From Nonomuraea lactucae (lineage in GTDB: Bacteria; Actinomycetota; Actinomycetes; Streptosporangiales; Streptosporangiaceae): a stretch of DNA of 51,461 nt. The stretch covers positions 1 through 51,461 of the forward strand of contig NZ_QNFZ01000288.1 in assembly GCF_003313395.1 (NCBI RefSeq). Direction: 5' to 3'. A program made the position numbers and the translations under genes. Positions 15,829 to 24,240 of this stretch are shown piece by piece. Each line of letters starts with the position of its first letter. Within the stretch, counting starts at the first letter, position 1. Below the pieces are notes generated by a model. It was not told the DNA's origin. It made no database searches and saw only the letters and a program-made list of their open reading frames with translations.

Positions 15829-15862
15829 CGGGGTGGCGGGATTGAACCCATGACCTCTTCAT
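15829..15862 (-). other. tRNA 3'-end-like scrap (possible old attachment site)
   Basis: The minus strand reads GAAGAGGTCATGGG-TTCAAT-CCCGCC-ACCCCG. This looks like the 3' part of an anticodon stem, a variable loop, a T arm with the TTCAA loop, and an acceptor strand. The T loop is one base short and the outer T-stem pairs are poor. No D arm or matching 5' acceptor is found. It may be a leftover of a tRNA-targeted integrative element or a chance resemblance. Confidence 0.35.
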
Positions 15863-16073
15863 CTTCGTCCCGCGCCCGCACGCGCTCAGGTGATGATCAG
15901 CAGACCTGCCGCCGAGGCGAGGAAGGCTCATTCAGCCCCACCGCCGGCTTCAGGTAGCCCTGAGGGAAAATTGCGGCTTTCTTAAGAACCTTCAGATATT
16001 GTGCACCCAGCTTGCAGGTTCAGCCTGGGGCCATTCGGGTTTGCATGCGTGTAATGTTCTGCAAAAACATAAT

Positions 16074-16097
16074 CCCCACTTGTGGGGGCTTGTTTTG
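16074..16097 (+). terminator. Rho-independent-type hairpin with T tract
   Basis: CCCCAC-TT-GTGGGG (16074-16087) forms a 6-bp stem followed by GCTTGTTTT. It lies in an AT-richer stretch of about 16000-16120, unlike the rest of the window. It may end a transcript entering the region from the left; no gene was found there. Confidence 0.45.
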
Positions 16098-16170
16098 TGT
16101 GCATGCGCTACGGCGAGCGGCTAGCGTGTTTACGAGAAAGGTCGATGATCGATAGGGAAGGAGGGACGTC

Positions 16171-16284
16171 ATGGCGTATGGCATGATCCCATTCGCCGCG
16201 CTGTTCAGCGCGGTCCCGCACCCGCCGCCCCATCCGCCCGGCCAGCACCCACCCGGCCAAAAGAAGAAGAAGCACCGCAAGTAG
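16171..16284 (+). CDS. 37-residue His/Pro-rich, lysine-tailed small ORF
   Basis: An ATG at 16171 follows a very strong ribosome binding site (GGAAGGAGG at 16155-16163, seven bases away). The frame runs 37 codons to a TAG at 16282. The peptide has a hydrophobic start (IPFAALFSAV), a Pro/His-rich middle with a repeated HPPGQ unit, and a basic tail KKKKHRK. A strong terminator follows 33 bp after the stop, so it looks like a complete one-gene transcription unit. No family is recognised. It may be a regulatory peptide, a nucleic-acid-binding peptide or a leader; a non-translated small RNA is an alternative. Confidence 0.55.
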   Translation: MAYGMIPFAALFSAVPHPPPHPPGQHPPGQKKKKHRK

Positions 16285-16316
16285 GACTGATGAGAGGGCA
16301 AGAACGATAAGCGACG

Positions 16317-16351
16317 GGTGGGGGCCGACGCATATTTCGTCGGCCCCCACC
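16317..16351. terminator. Strong 14-bp hairpin terminator after the small ORF
   Basis: GGTGGGGGCCGACG and CGTCGGCCCCCACC pair perfectly around CATATTT, followed by TTTCGG. It can serve both directions. It closes the transcript of the 37-residue ORF. Confidence 0.8.
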
Positions 16352-16529
16352 TTTCGGTGAGCTTCATATGAGCGAATGGCGCATTGTTGTGCACGCGTAG
16401 TCGCCGGAATAGCGTTCGTAGCGGCGGCCTAATCGACTGCTGGACTCGACTCCCTTGCGTGATGAGACACCGACCACGACGGGCAGTCCCTACCTGTCGG
16501 ATCCGCGTCCCAACCCCTCCGCTCTCTTA

Positions 16530-17822
16530 GAGCCTGCTGACAATGGATTTGGTCGCTGAGGTCCGGACCAGGGATGCCCTGGTCGGGGGCTTCTTCGAGT
16601 GATGCGCCTGCGGACAGGAGCGGACTCCTGGTAGCTGAGGTGTTGTCTACGCAACTCGGCGGCCAGGAGCCCGTGGTTGTCTGTTTACACGCCTACGTCC
16701 GTGGGCGCCAGTGGTTGTGCTTCGCCGGGGTGCCGTCGTCATGGCCGCAAGCCGTCATATCCGTCGGATCTGACCGATGCCGAGTGGACGGTGCTGGAAG
16801 GCGAGGCGCGGGCGGTGATGGCCGAGCTGGTCGCGGCCACGGGCAGGCCGATGGTCCATGACCTGCGGGCGGTGCTGGACGCGATCCACTACGTGACCAG
16901 GTACGGGATCGAGTGGCGGGCCCTGCCGGTCGACTTCCCCCCACACGAGGCGGTGTACGCCTTCTTCCTGCGCTGGTCCCGGCGCGGTCTGCCCGAACGG
17001 CTCGCCGGGCGGCTACGCGGCCGTCTGCGGGTCATGGCCGGACGCGGCGAGCTGCCCACGGCCGGGTGCATCGATTCGCAGACGGTCAAAGCGGCTGAGA
17101 CCGTCGGGGCTGCGGCCTGCGGTTTTGACGCAGGCAAGAAGCTGAAGGGGCAGAAGCGGCATATCGCGGTCGACACGCTCGGGCTGCTGTTGTGCGTGAT
17201 CGTCACCGCCGCGTCGGTCCAAGGCCGTGACGGCGCACACCGGTTGCTGGCCCTGCTGCGGGAGAAGTTCTCCACCATCGCGCTGGTGTGGGCGGACGGC
17301 GGCTACGCCGGACGGCTGCTCGCCTGGGCACGCGACGTGCTCCACCTGACCGTCACGATCGTCAAGCGCTCTGATGACCTGCGCGGCTTCGTCGTGTTGC
17401 CGCGCAGGTGGGTGGCAGAACGAACATTCGCCTGGCTGACTCGTTACCGCCGGCTGGTGCGGATCTACGAACGCAAGCCCGAGCACCACGAAGCCATGAT
17501 CTGGTGGGCCACCGTGCACCAGACAACCCGCCGCCTGACCCGCGAACTGGCAGGCCAACCGCCCCATAGCCGCTGGAGCGACCCGCCGCCGCTTGCGGAG
17601 CTGTCCAGTCCCGACCGCCGCGGCATGGTCCTGCAACTGTTGGCCGCTCAGCCCTGGCGCGCCTGGAAGGGAAGCGAACTGGCCGCCATCCTCGGAATCG
17701 AGAACGTCAACAGCTTCCGCGTCCAACTGTCCCAATGGTCTCATCAGGGCTACATCAACAAGATCGGACCGGCACTCTACAGCCCCATACCCACCAGCAC
17801 TTAAGCCTTTGTCAGCAGGCTC
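16530..17822 (+). mobile_element. IS5-type insertion sequence, 1293 bp
   Basis: Terminal inverted repeats GAGCCTGCTGACAA (16530-16543) and TTGTCAGCAGGCTC (17809-17822) match perfectly over 14 bp. They are flanked by a direct TTA repeat at 16527-16529 and 17823-17825, the small target duplication typical of IS5-family subgroups. One intact transposase gene fills the element. The right-hand TTA is the stop codon (TAA on the minus strand) of the acireductone-dioxygenase-like gene. Confidence 0.92.
16677..17804 (+). CDS. IS5 family DDE transposase with C-terminal winged-helix-like extension
   Basis: This 375-residue transposase has the N-terminal PSDLTDAEWTVLE DNA-binding region and the RNase-H-fold catalytic Asp in CIDSQTVKAAE. 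It continues with GKKLKGQKRHIAVDTLGLLL, the second Asp in VWADGGYAG, and the Glu in RRWVAERTFAWLTRYRRL. After the usual end, about 60 residues (RRGMVLQLLAAQPWRAWKGSELAAILG onward) resemble a winged helix-turn-helix. The first possible start is a TTG at 16677; a GTG at 16701 is an alternative. Both ends of the element are intact, so it may be active. Confidence 0.9.
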   Translation: MSVYTPTSVGASGCASPGCRRHGRKPSYPSDLTDAEWTVLEGEARAVMAELVAATGRPMVHDLRAVLDAIHYVTRYGIEWRALPVDFPPHEAVYAFFLRWSRRGLPERLAGRLRGRLRVMAGRGELPTAGCIDSQTVKAAETVGAAACGFDAGKKLKGQKRHIAVDTLGLLLCVIVTAASVQGRDGAHRLLALLREKFSTIALVWADGGYAGRLLAWARDVLHLTVTIVKRSDDLRGFVVLPRRWVAERTFAWLTRYRRLVRIYERKPEHHEAMIWWATVHQTTRRLTRELAGQPPHSRWSDPPPLAELSSPDRRGMVLQLLAAQPWRAWKGSELAAILGIENVNSFRVQLSQWSHQGYINKIGPALYSPIPTST

Positions 17823-18404
17823 TTAATGGGCGTTCTGAACGCCCAACTCGTCCAGGCGGGGAAAGCGGTCCGGTAGCGGTTCACCCGTGAACGCTCCCCG
17901 CCAGCCGTGCTCGTCCCGGAACAGCCGGATCACGCACAGCTCGGGCACCGCACCCATGTCGAACCAGTGCCTGACGCCCTGCGGCACCGACACGAGATCC
18001 CCCGCCTCGCACACCAGGACATGGACCCGATCGCCGATGTGCAGGTAGAAGCAGCACCTCCCCTCCACGACCAGGCGGATCTCCTCCTCCGCGTGCCAGT
18101 GCTCGGCCCTGAACGTCTCTCCGGCCTGGCGCACCTGCTCCAGCCACAGGGGGTCGTCGGCGCGCGGTACGAGGCGGACGGCGTCCACCCGGCGATACCC
18201 GTACTCGTCGACGAGCGGCTGCACCACATCGCGATACGCGTCGATCACCGCCGGCGGCTCCGTGTCGGCGCCAAACCGGCGGCGGGCCGCGAAGCGCTCG
18301 TAGCGAACCCCGACCGCGGCAAGCCGTTCACCGATGTCCTGGGGATCGCGCGTACAGGCCAGGACCGAAGAACCGTCCTGCGGCATGATGCGGAGCTCTG
18401 TCAT
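17823..18404 (-). CDS. Acireductone-dioxygenase-like cupin protein
   Basis: This 193-residue cupin is related to acireductone dioxygenase of the methionine salvage pathway, which oxidises 1,2-dihydroxy-3-keto-5-methylthiopentene. The metal ligands are present: HWHAEEE (two His and the Glu) near residue 100 and the fourth His in GVRHWFDMG. Length is usual (about 180-200). No other methionine salvage gene lies nearby, so the assignment is by fold. The IS element is inserted exactly at its stop codon, leaving the reading frame whole. A degenerate second copy is at 12787-13374 in the same orientation. Confidence 0.8.
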   Translation of the reverse strand: MTELRIMPQDGSSVLACTRDPQDIGERLAAVGVRYERFAARRRFGADTEPPAVIDAYRDVVQPLVDEYGYRRVDAVRLVPRADDPLWLEQVRQAGETFRAEHWHAEEEIRLVVEGRCCFYLHIGDRVHVLVCEAGDLVSVPQGVRHWFDMGAVPELCVIRLFRDEHGWRGAFTGEPLPDRFPRLDELGVQNAH

Positions 18405-18532
18405 GGCTGTGCCTCTCGCGTGTCGAATGGTCGCCGCGAGAATGAGGCATGCGGCTTCTCACCCACCAGCCCGGACCGTTCTCACGGGCTGCTCAGCCCC
18501 CGCGCAGGATCTCTTGGAGCGCCCCGACGTCC

Positions 18533-18549
18533 TGTTGAATAAATCAACA
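18533..18549. promoter_or_regulatory. MarR-type operator M1, TGTTGA-N5-TCAACA
   Basis: This perfect inverted repeat TGTTGA-ATAAA-TCAACA has the same architecture as the sites at 18778, 27961 and 28700. It lies between the dioxygenase-like gene (minus) and the M14 peptidase gene (plus). The 584-bp gap here holds no gene but carries this site and M2. Confidence 0.65.
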
Positions 18550-18777
18550 CGGAATGGTTGCCCCAAGAGCCGGTACCACCTGGCCGGAGGCCGGGGACGG
18601 GGGTTGCAGGCTCACGCCGGCCGATCTTCGACAGGGGGGCCGCAGACTCTCTCCGCGTACTTGCCCACCGCATGCCACCGGACCTGAAGGCCCAGCGTCG
18701 CCATGGTGGACGCCCGCCTCTGCGGCTGACTCGCGGACGTGTCACGGCACCACCGCGCAGGAGTGACCCGGGTGCTG

Positions 18778-18794
18778 TGTTGACAAGTACAACA
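18778..18794. promoter_or_regulatory. MarR-type operator M2 before the M14 peptidase
   Basis: TGTTGA-CAAGT-ACAACA, extended by one base pair on each side as GTGTTG/CAACAC, is an inverted repeat containing a consensus -35 (TTGACA, 18780-18785). It has the same arrangement as the site before the aldehyde dehydrogenase. It lies about 195 bp upstream of the peptidase start. Confidence 0.65.
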
Positions 18795-18988
18795 CTCTCG
18801 GGAGACCCTCCTTCCGTCGGCACAGGAGGGCGACCTTGGAGGGAGGATCGTGCGCCAGGCGCCGGGGCGCCTGTGTATGGCCTTCCGGCCAGAGGTGCAC
18901 GCGTAGGAGCGAGCCGCGCCTTGTCGCGTTCGCTTCCGTGGCGCCGCAGAAGTTGCAGGTTCGGGGGCTAACAAAGAAAGGTCCTCAA

Positions 18989-21571
18989 TTGAGAAAGTCA
19001 ATCAGAGGAGCGGCCACGGCACTTGCCACGGCCGTGATTGTGACGGCGTCGATAAGCGTGCCAGGGTTGACGACTTCCTCACAGGCGCAGGCGGCGCCGA
19101 CGCCCGAGTCGGTGATCGGCTGGGCTCCCTGCGCGGACAACAAGCTCGCCACCTACGAGCAGATCTCCGCCTACTTCCAGAAGCTCGACGAGGCCAGCAA
19201 CCGCATGCGCCTCTACGACATCGGTAAGACCACCGAAGGCCGCACGCAGCAGTTGTCGATCATCTCGTCGGAGGAGAACCTCGCGCCTGGAAACCTGGCC
19301 CGCTACAAGGACATCGCCCGCCGCCTGGCGCTCGCCAAGGATCTCACGGACGATCAGGCCCGCCAGCTCGCGAAGGACGGTAAGTCGATCGTCTGGCTGA
19401 GCTACGGAACGCACAGCAACGAGGTCGCCGCGCATCAGGCGGCGCCGCAGGTGGCGTACGAGCTCGTCACCGGGGAATCCCCTGAGATTCGGGCGATCCG
19501 CGACAAAGTGATCACGATCGTCGTCCCGAGCATCAACCCCGACGGCGAGACCCAGATGGCGAACTGGTATCAGCAGCAGTTCGGCAAGCCCTGGTCGTTG
19601 ACGCTGCCCGACATGTATCACAAGTACGCGGGCCACGACGACAACCGCGACCTCGCGATGTTCAACCTGGCGGAGACGCGCAACGTCGGCGCCCAGCTGT
19701 ACCGCGAGTGGTTCCCGCAGATCGTGTTCGACGCCCACCAGATCGCCGAGTTCCCGGCGCGTATCTTCATCCCCCCGTACAACGATCCGGTGAACCCGAA
19801 CATCCAGGCGCTGACGGTACGTGGCACCAACCTGGTCGGTTCGGCCATCACCAACCGGCTCTCCGAGGAGGGCAAGTCGGGAGCCATCTCCCACGGCACG
19901 TACGACATGTGGTCGAACAGCGGGATGGTCAACACTCCGCGCTACCACAACATGGTGGGCATCCTCGCGGAGGTCGCGCACTCCAACCCGGCTCCGACGA
20001 CCTACGACCCCAAGAACTTCCCAGCCACCTTCAGGAACGGCGACTCCACCAGCGAGCCCTCGGTGTTCTATCCCCACCCCTACAAGGGCGGTGAGTGGCA
20101 CCTGAGCGACAGCTGCGACTACCTCAGCAGCGTCAACGTGGGCATGCTCGAGCTGGCGGCCAAGAGGGCGAGCGACTTCCTCTACGACATCTACCAGATG
20201 GGCCGTGACGCGATCCAGGCGGGCAAGGACGAGACGTACGTGATCCCGGCGGATCAGGCCGACTACCCGACCGCGGTCAAGTTCGTGAACACCCTGCGGC
20301 GAGGCGGGATCGAGGTCGAGCAGGCCACCGCCCCGTTCACCGCGAAGGGTCGCGACTATCCGGCCGGCAGCTTCCTGGCGAGGGGCGCCCAGGCGTTCCG
20401 GCCGCACCTGACGGACCTGACGAACCCGCAGAGGTATCCGGACATCCGGCGCTACCCCGGTGGTCCGCTTCAACTCCCGTATGACGTCGCCGGCACCACG
20501 CTCGCCATGCAGATGGGCGTCAAGGTCGACAAGATCGGCAGCCGCGTCGAGGCGGCCACCACGCCGGTCGAGCTGGCGACCCCCGCTGCCGGGCAGGTGA
20601 GCGGCCAAGGTCCGATCTACGCGCTGGACCCGCGCGTGAACGACTCGTTCATCGCGGTCAACCGGTTGCTCGCGGCGGGCGAGAAGGTGTCCCGCACCAG
20701 CTCGCCGGTGACGACGGATCGCGGCTCATGGCCGGCCGGCACGTTCCTGGTCAAGGCCGGAGCGCAGACCCGTGACCTCCTGACCAAGTCCGCCAACGAA
20801 CTCGGGATCGCCGTCGCCAGTGTGAGCGACGTCCCCGACGCCACGCACGAGCTCAAGGCGCCGCGTGTCGCGCTCTATCAGGCATATGACAACAATGCCG
20901 ACCGCGGCTGGAACCGATACATCTTCGACACGTTCGAGTTCCCCTACACCCTGCTCAACAACGCCGAGATCCGGACCGGCGGCCTCAAGGACAAGTACGA
21001 TGTGATCGTCTTGCCGGACGCGTCATTCACGAGCATGCGGGACGGAGTGCGCGCCGGCGGGCTTCCGCCCGAGTTCACCGGTGGCATCACGGACGCCGGC
21101 ATGGCGAACCTCAAGAAGTTCGTCGAGGACGGTGGCGTCACGGTCGGCATGGACACAGCCTCCCTCCTCCCGGGGAGGGCGTTCGGAGTGCAGGCCACGG
21201 ATGTCACCGCGGGCCAGCCGGACACCAAGCTGAACATCCCGGGCTCGATCCTGAAGATCAAGGTCGACAACACCCAGCCGCTCGGCTACGGCATGCCGGA
21301 GGAGGCCGGGGCGTTCTTCACCGACAGTCCCGCCTTCAGCGTGCCGGAAGGCTCGAACCTGAAGACCGTCGCCCGCTATCCGGCCAACGGGACGCTCCTC
21401 AGCGGCTTCCTGCTTGGCGAGGAGATCATCGCCAATACCTCGGCCGTCCTCGACGCGCCGATCGGAAAGGGCCACGCCGTGCTGCTCGGATTCCGCACAC
21501 AGAACCGCGCTCAGTCCCACGGCACGTACAAATTCCTCTTCAACTCCCTCTACCTGGGTGCCATGAGCTGA
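18989..21571 (+). CDS. Secreted M14 family zinc metallopeptidase
   Basis: This is an 860-residue secreted enzyme. The TTG at 18989 is chosen because AAAGAAAGG stands just before it and the product then opens with a textbook signal peptide (basic RKSIRG, hydrophobic ALATAVIVTASISV, AxA cut near residue 35). The catalytic domain shows the M14 zinc motif HSNE in YGTHSNEVAAHQ, then SINPDGETQMANWY, and the third ligand in FDAHQIAEFP. The long C-terminal half (about 400 residues) is not assigned. M14 carboxypeptidases remove C-terminal residues from peptides. Two MarR-type operators upstream link it to the catabolic cluster to its right. A strong hairpin follows the stop. Confidence 0.85.
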   Translation: MRKSIRGAATALATAVIVTASISVPGLTTSSQAQAAPTPESVIGWAPCADNKLATYEQISAYFQKLDEASNRMRLYDIGKTTEGRTQQLSIISSEENLAPGNLARYKDIARRLALAKDLTDDQARQLAKDGKSIVWLSYGTHSNEVAAHQAAPQVAYELVTGESPEIRAIRDKVITIVVPSINPDGETQMANWYQQQFGKPWSLTLPDMYHKYAGHDDNRDLAMFNLAETRNVGAQLYREWFPQIVFDAHQIAEFPARIFIPPYNDPVNPNIQALTVRGTNLVGSAITNRLSEEGKSGAISHGTYDMWSNSGMVNTPRYHNMVGILAEVAHSNPAPTTYDPKNFPATFRNGDSTSEPSVFYPHPYKGGEWHLSDSCDYLSSVNVGMLELAAKRASDFLYDIYQMGRDAIQAGKDETYVIPADQADYPTAVKFVNTLRRGGIEVEQATAPFTAKGRDYPAGSFLARGAQAFRPHLTDLTNPQRYPDIRRYPGGPLQLPYDVAGTTLAMQMGVKVDKIGSRVEAATTPVELATPAAGQVSGQGPIYALDPRVNDSFIAVNRLLAAGEKVSRTSSPVTTDRGSWPAGTFLVKAGAQTRDLLTKSANELGIAVASVSDVPDATHELKAPRVALYQAYDNNADRGWNRYIFDTFEFPYTLLNNAEIRTGGLKDKYDVIVLPDASFTSMRDGVRAGGLPPEFTGGITDAGMANLKKFVEDGGVTVGMDTASLLPGRAFGVQATDVTAGQPDTKLNIPGSILKIKVDNTQPLGYGMPEEAGAFFTDSPAFSVPEGSNLKTVARYPANGTLLSGFLLGEEIIANTSAVLDAPIGKGHAVLLGFRTQNRAQSHGTYKFLFNSLYLGAMS

Positions 21572-21596
21572 CCCGGATCGGTGTGAGCGGCAAATG

Positions 21597-21634
21597 AAGA
21601 CGCTCGGCTGGGAAATCCCAGCCGAGCGTCTTTT
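21597..21634. terminator. Bidirectional 16-bp hairpin terminator
   Basis: AAGACGCTCGGCTGGG and CCCAGCCGAGCGTCTT pair perfectly around AAAT, followed by TT and preceded by A-rich sequence. It lies between convergent genes (M14 peptidase and the nitronate-monooxygenase-like gene) and can end both transcripts. Confidence 0.92.
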
Positions 21635-21670
21635 CGTGCCCGCGCCCGCGCCGTCGTCGAACTGTGTGGC

Positions 21671-22633
21671 TCAGGCCTGCGCGATCGGGGGCAGGCCGGC
21701 GATGGCGGCGGCGTACTCCGCGACGAGTTGTCGAACGATGTCGCCCGCCGACCGGACGTCGTCGATCAGGCCGGCGGACTGGCCGGCCTCCACCTTGCCG
21801 TTGGCCACGTCGCCGTCGAGGGCCGCCATCTTGAGGGTGGATCCGGTGAACTCGGCACGCCGCCGATCCAGGTCGGCCCCGCCTGCTTCGAGCTCGGCCA
21901 TCCGCGCGGCGAAGTCATTGGTCAGGGTGCGGATCAGGCCGAGGCCGTGGCCCACCATGCGAGTGTCCTCGACCCCAGCCCTGAGCACGGCGTCCTTGTA
22001 GGCGGGGTGGACGTTCGCCTCGATACTGGCGAGGAACCGGGTGCCGAATTGGACCGCACCGGCGCCGAGGCTCAGTGCCGCGGCGAGTCCGGCTCCATCG
22101 GCGAATCCACCCGCGGCGATGAGCGGGATCCGCGGTGTCGCCCGCGCCACGGCGCGGAGCATGACCAGGGTGGAGACTCCGGACACCGGGGGATGCCCGC
22201 CCGCCTCGCCACCGACGACGACGAGTCCGTCCACTCCTGCCGCGGCGGCCTTGGCTGCGTGCTCCTCCCCCGCCACCACGTGCAGGCAGATGGTTCCGGC
22301 GTCCTGGAAACGCCGCAGGTAGCGCTGCGGCCCGCCCTGTGAGGCGATCAGCACGGGTGGGGGCTTGGCCAGCAGGAGTTCGATGACCTCGTCGGCTCCC
22401 TTGCGGTACAGGGGCAGGTTCACCGCGAACGGAGCGTCGGTGCCCGCTCGGACGGTGTCGACGGCGCGTTCGAGATCGGGCAGGCGCATCGGCCCGGCCG
22501 CGATCACCCCGAGGCCACCCCCGCGGGACACCGCCAGCGGCAGGTCCGCGCTCGATGACGCCCAGGACATGCCGGCCTGCACGATCGGGAGGTCGATGCC
22601 CAGCAGTTCCGTGACGGCCGTGTGGATCCTCAT
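21671..22633 (-). CDS. Nitronate monooxygenase / FabK-like flavoprotein
   Basis: This is a 320-residue FMN TIM barrel of the 2-nitropropane dioxygenase family. Motifs are the N-terminal DLPIVQAGMSW, GVDGLVVVGGEAGGHPP, and the phosphate-binding IAAGGFADGAGLAAALSLGAGAVQFGTRFL. The start at 22633 overlaps the stop of the upstream acyl-CoA ligase (ATGA), so it is the last gene of the leftward operon. Family members oxidise nitronates or reduce enoyl thioesters. In a CoA-dependent operon an enoyl-CoA or other flavin-dependent step is as likely as nitronate chemistry. Confidence 0.85.
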   Translation of the reverse strand: MRIHTAVTELLGIDLPIVQAGMSWASSSADLPLAVSRGGGLGVIAAGPMRLPDLERAVDTVRAGTDAPFAVNLPLYRKGADEVIELLLAKPPPVLIASQGGPQRYLRRFQDAGTICLHVVAGEEHAAKAAAAGVDGLVVVGGEAGGHPPVSGVSTLVMLRAVARATPRIPLIAAGGFADGAGLAAALSLGAGAVQFGTRFLASIEANVHPAYKDAVLRAGVEDTRMVGHGLGLIRTLTNDFAARMAELEAGGADLDRRRAEFTGSTLKMAALDGDVANGKVEAGQSAGLIDDVRSAGDIVRQLVAEYAAAIAGLPPIAQA

Positions 22634-24240
22634 CCGGCGCTTTCGCCCATCAGCCGCTCCGCGTAGGACGCGAGCTGCCTCTTCTGGACCTTGGAACTGG
22701 CGGTCATGCCGAAGCCCTCGAAGTCCTCGACGATACGCAGGTATCGGGGAACCTTGAAACCGGCCATGTGCCGGCGCGCCCATGCCAGGAGGTCGTCCGG
22801 CTCGGCGCGGCAATCCTGGTTGAGGACCACGAAGGCGAACGGGACCTCGATGAGCCGCTCGTCGGGCACTCCCACGACGGCGGCTTGGCGGATCTCGGGA
22901 TGCCGGTGGAGGATGTCCTCGACCTCGGCCGGCGCGACGTTCTCGCCGCCGACCCGGATCAGGTCCTTCGCCCGTTCGACGAACTCCAGCCGGCCACTGT
23001 CATCCAGGCGGCCGAGATCACCGGTGGACAGCCAGCCGTCGGCGCTGAGCGCGTCGGCTGTCTCCTCCGGCCGGTCGAAGTAGCCGAGCATCACGTTCCA
23101 GCCCCGGACCAGGATCTCGCCGATGTGACCCGGTGGGAGATCCGCGCCGGTCTGGCGGTCGCGGATCCGCACCTCGACGCCGGGCTGGGGCCGCATGCGG
23201 GCCGTCACCCGTACTTCCTCCGGTTCCCACCAGCAGGACTGGGCGACGTTGGGCGAAGCCTCGGACAGGCCGTAACCGGTCACGCACTCGCGCGCGCCCA
23301 GTTCGTCGATGACCCGCTGGACGATGGTCGGCGAGGCGGCCACCCAGGCTCCACGGAGCGCGAGCCTGCGCCCGCGGCGATCCGGGTGGTTGAGCAGCAT
23401 CAGGGCGATGGTGTCATTGCCGGAGAAGTGCGTGCAACGCTCCTCCTCCATGAGTCGCAGCGCCTCGCCCGGTTCGAACCGATCCATGGTCACCAGAGTG
23501 GCGACATGCTGGAGGCAGGACAGGACGGACAGGGTGCTGCCGGCCGCGTGGAAGAACGGCCGGGCGCTGTGGTAGCGGTCCGCCGGCCGCAGGCCCATGC
23601 GCCCCCCCGAGAAGAAGGCGTCGGCGCACATGCCGCGGTGGGTGAGCAGCACTCCCTTGGGGGTGGAGGTGGTGCCGGAGGTGTACTGGATCAGCAGCAC
23701 GTCCTCCGGGGAGCAACTCGGCGCCACCCGATGCCGCGCGGCCGCGAGGAAGTCCTGCCACGACCGCGCGGCGCCGGGAACGTCCTCACCGGTCACGATC
23801 ACGGATCTCAGGTCGGGCAGGGCGGGGTCGGGCAGCGCGTGGTCGACACCGGGGCAGACCTCGCGGAGCATCCGGACGAAGTCGACCCGCAGGAACCGGT
23901 CGGCGACGAAGAGGAGCGTGGCACGGGACTGCCGCAGCACGTGGACCACCTCCGCGGCGCGGAAACGGGTGTTCACGGGCACCGTGACAGCGCCCAGGGA
24001 GCCGATCGCGAGGAAGAGGGAGACCCATTGAGGTCCGTTGCCGAGGCATACGGCCACATGGTCCCCGTGCCCCACGCCTGCGGCGGCGAGGGCGGCGCGA
24101 ACACGGGCGACCTCATCGGCCAGCTCCGCGTAGGTGATCCGGCCGCGGGTGGTCACGACGGCCTCGACATCAGGGCCGATGGCGGCCGCGCGGCGCAGGG
24201 CGTCCTCGGTGGTGAGGGGGCACAGCCCGGTCAGTTCCAT
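22630..24240 (-). CDS. Acyl-CoA ligase (class I adenylate-forming)
   Basis: This 536-residue ligase has all the core motifs: YTSGTTSTPKG phosphate loop near residue 190, GYGLSEASPN, the STGDLGRLDDSGRLEFVERAKDLIRVGGENVAPAEVE hinge block, and the C-terminal MTASSKVQKRQL with the catalytic Lys. It should activate a carboxylic acid to its CoA thioester in the cytoplasm. The family includes benzoate, cyclohexanecarboxylate and medium-chain ligases, and the substrate cannot be told. It overlaps the upstream enoyl-CoA hydratase by 10 bp and the downstream flavoprotein by 4 bp, which indicates one operon. Confidence 0.9.
   Translation of the reverse strand: MELTGLCPLTTEDALRRAAAIGPDVEAVVTTRGRITYAELADEVARVRAALAAAGVGHGDHVAVCLGNGPQWVSLFLAIGSLGAVTVPVNTRFRAAEVVHVLRQSRATLLFVADRFLRVDFVRMLREVCPGVDHALPDPALPDLRSVIVTGEDVPGAARSWQDFLAAARHRVAPSCSPEDVLLIQYTSGTTSTPKGVLLTHRGMCADAFFSGGRMGLRPADRYHSARPFFHAAGSTLSVLSCLQHVATLVTMDRFEPGEALRLMEEERCTHFSGNDTIALMLLNHPDRRGRRLALRGAWVAASPTIVQRVIDELGARECVTGYGLSEASPNVAQSCWWEPEEVRVTARMRPQPGVEVRIRDRQTGADLPPGHIGEILVRGWNVMLGYFDRPEETADALSADGWLSTGDLGRLDDSGRLEFVERAKDLIRVGGENVAPAEVEDILHRHPEIRQAAVVGVPDERLIEVPFAFVVLNQDCRAEPDDLLAWARRHMAGFKVPRYLRIVEDFEGFGMTASSKVQKRQLASYAERLMGESAG

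Noticed and set aside
15829..15862. An intact tRNA gene
   Set aside because: Only the 3' part is recognisable, the T loop is short by one base, and no D arm or 5' acceptor strand can be paired.
15606..15957. Overlapping frames of 79-106 codons near 15.6-15.96 kb
   Set aside because: No ribosome binding site, no motif and no agreement between frames; the interval is decayed DNA with a tRNA-like scrap.
19079..20608. 509-codon minus-strand frame opposite the M14 peptidase
   Set aside because: No ribosome binding site or domain; the peptidase frame has a signal peptide and zinc motifs.
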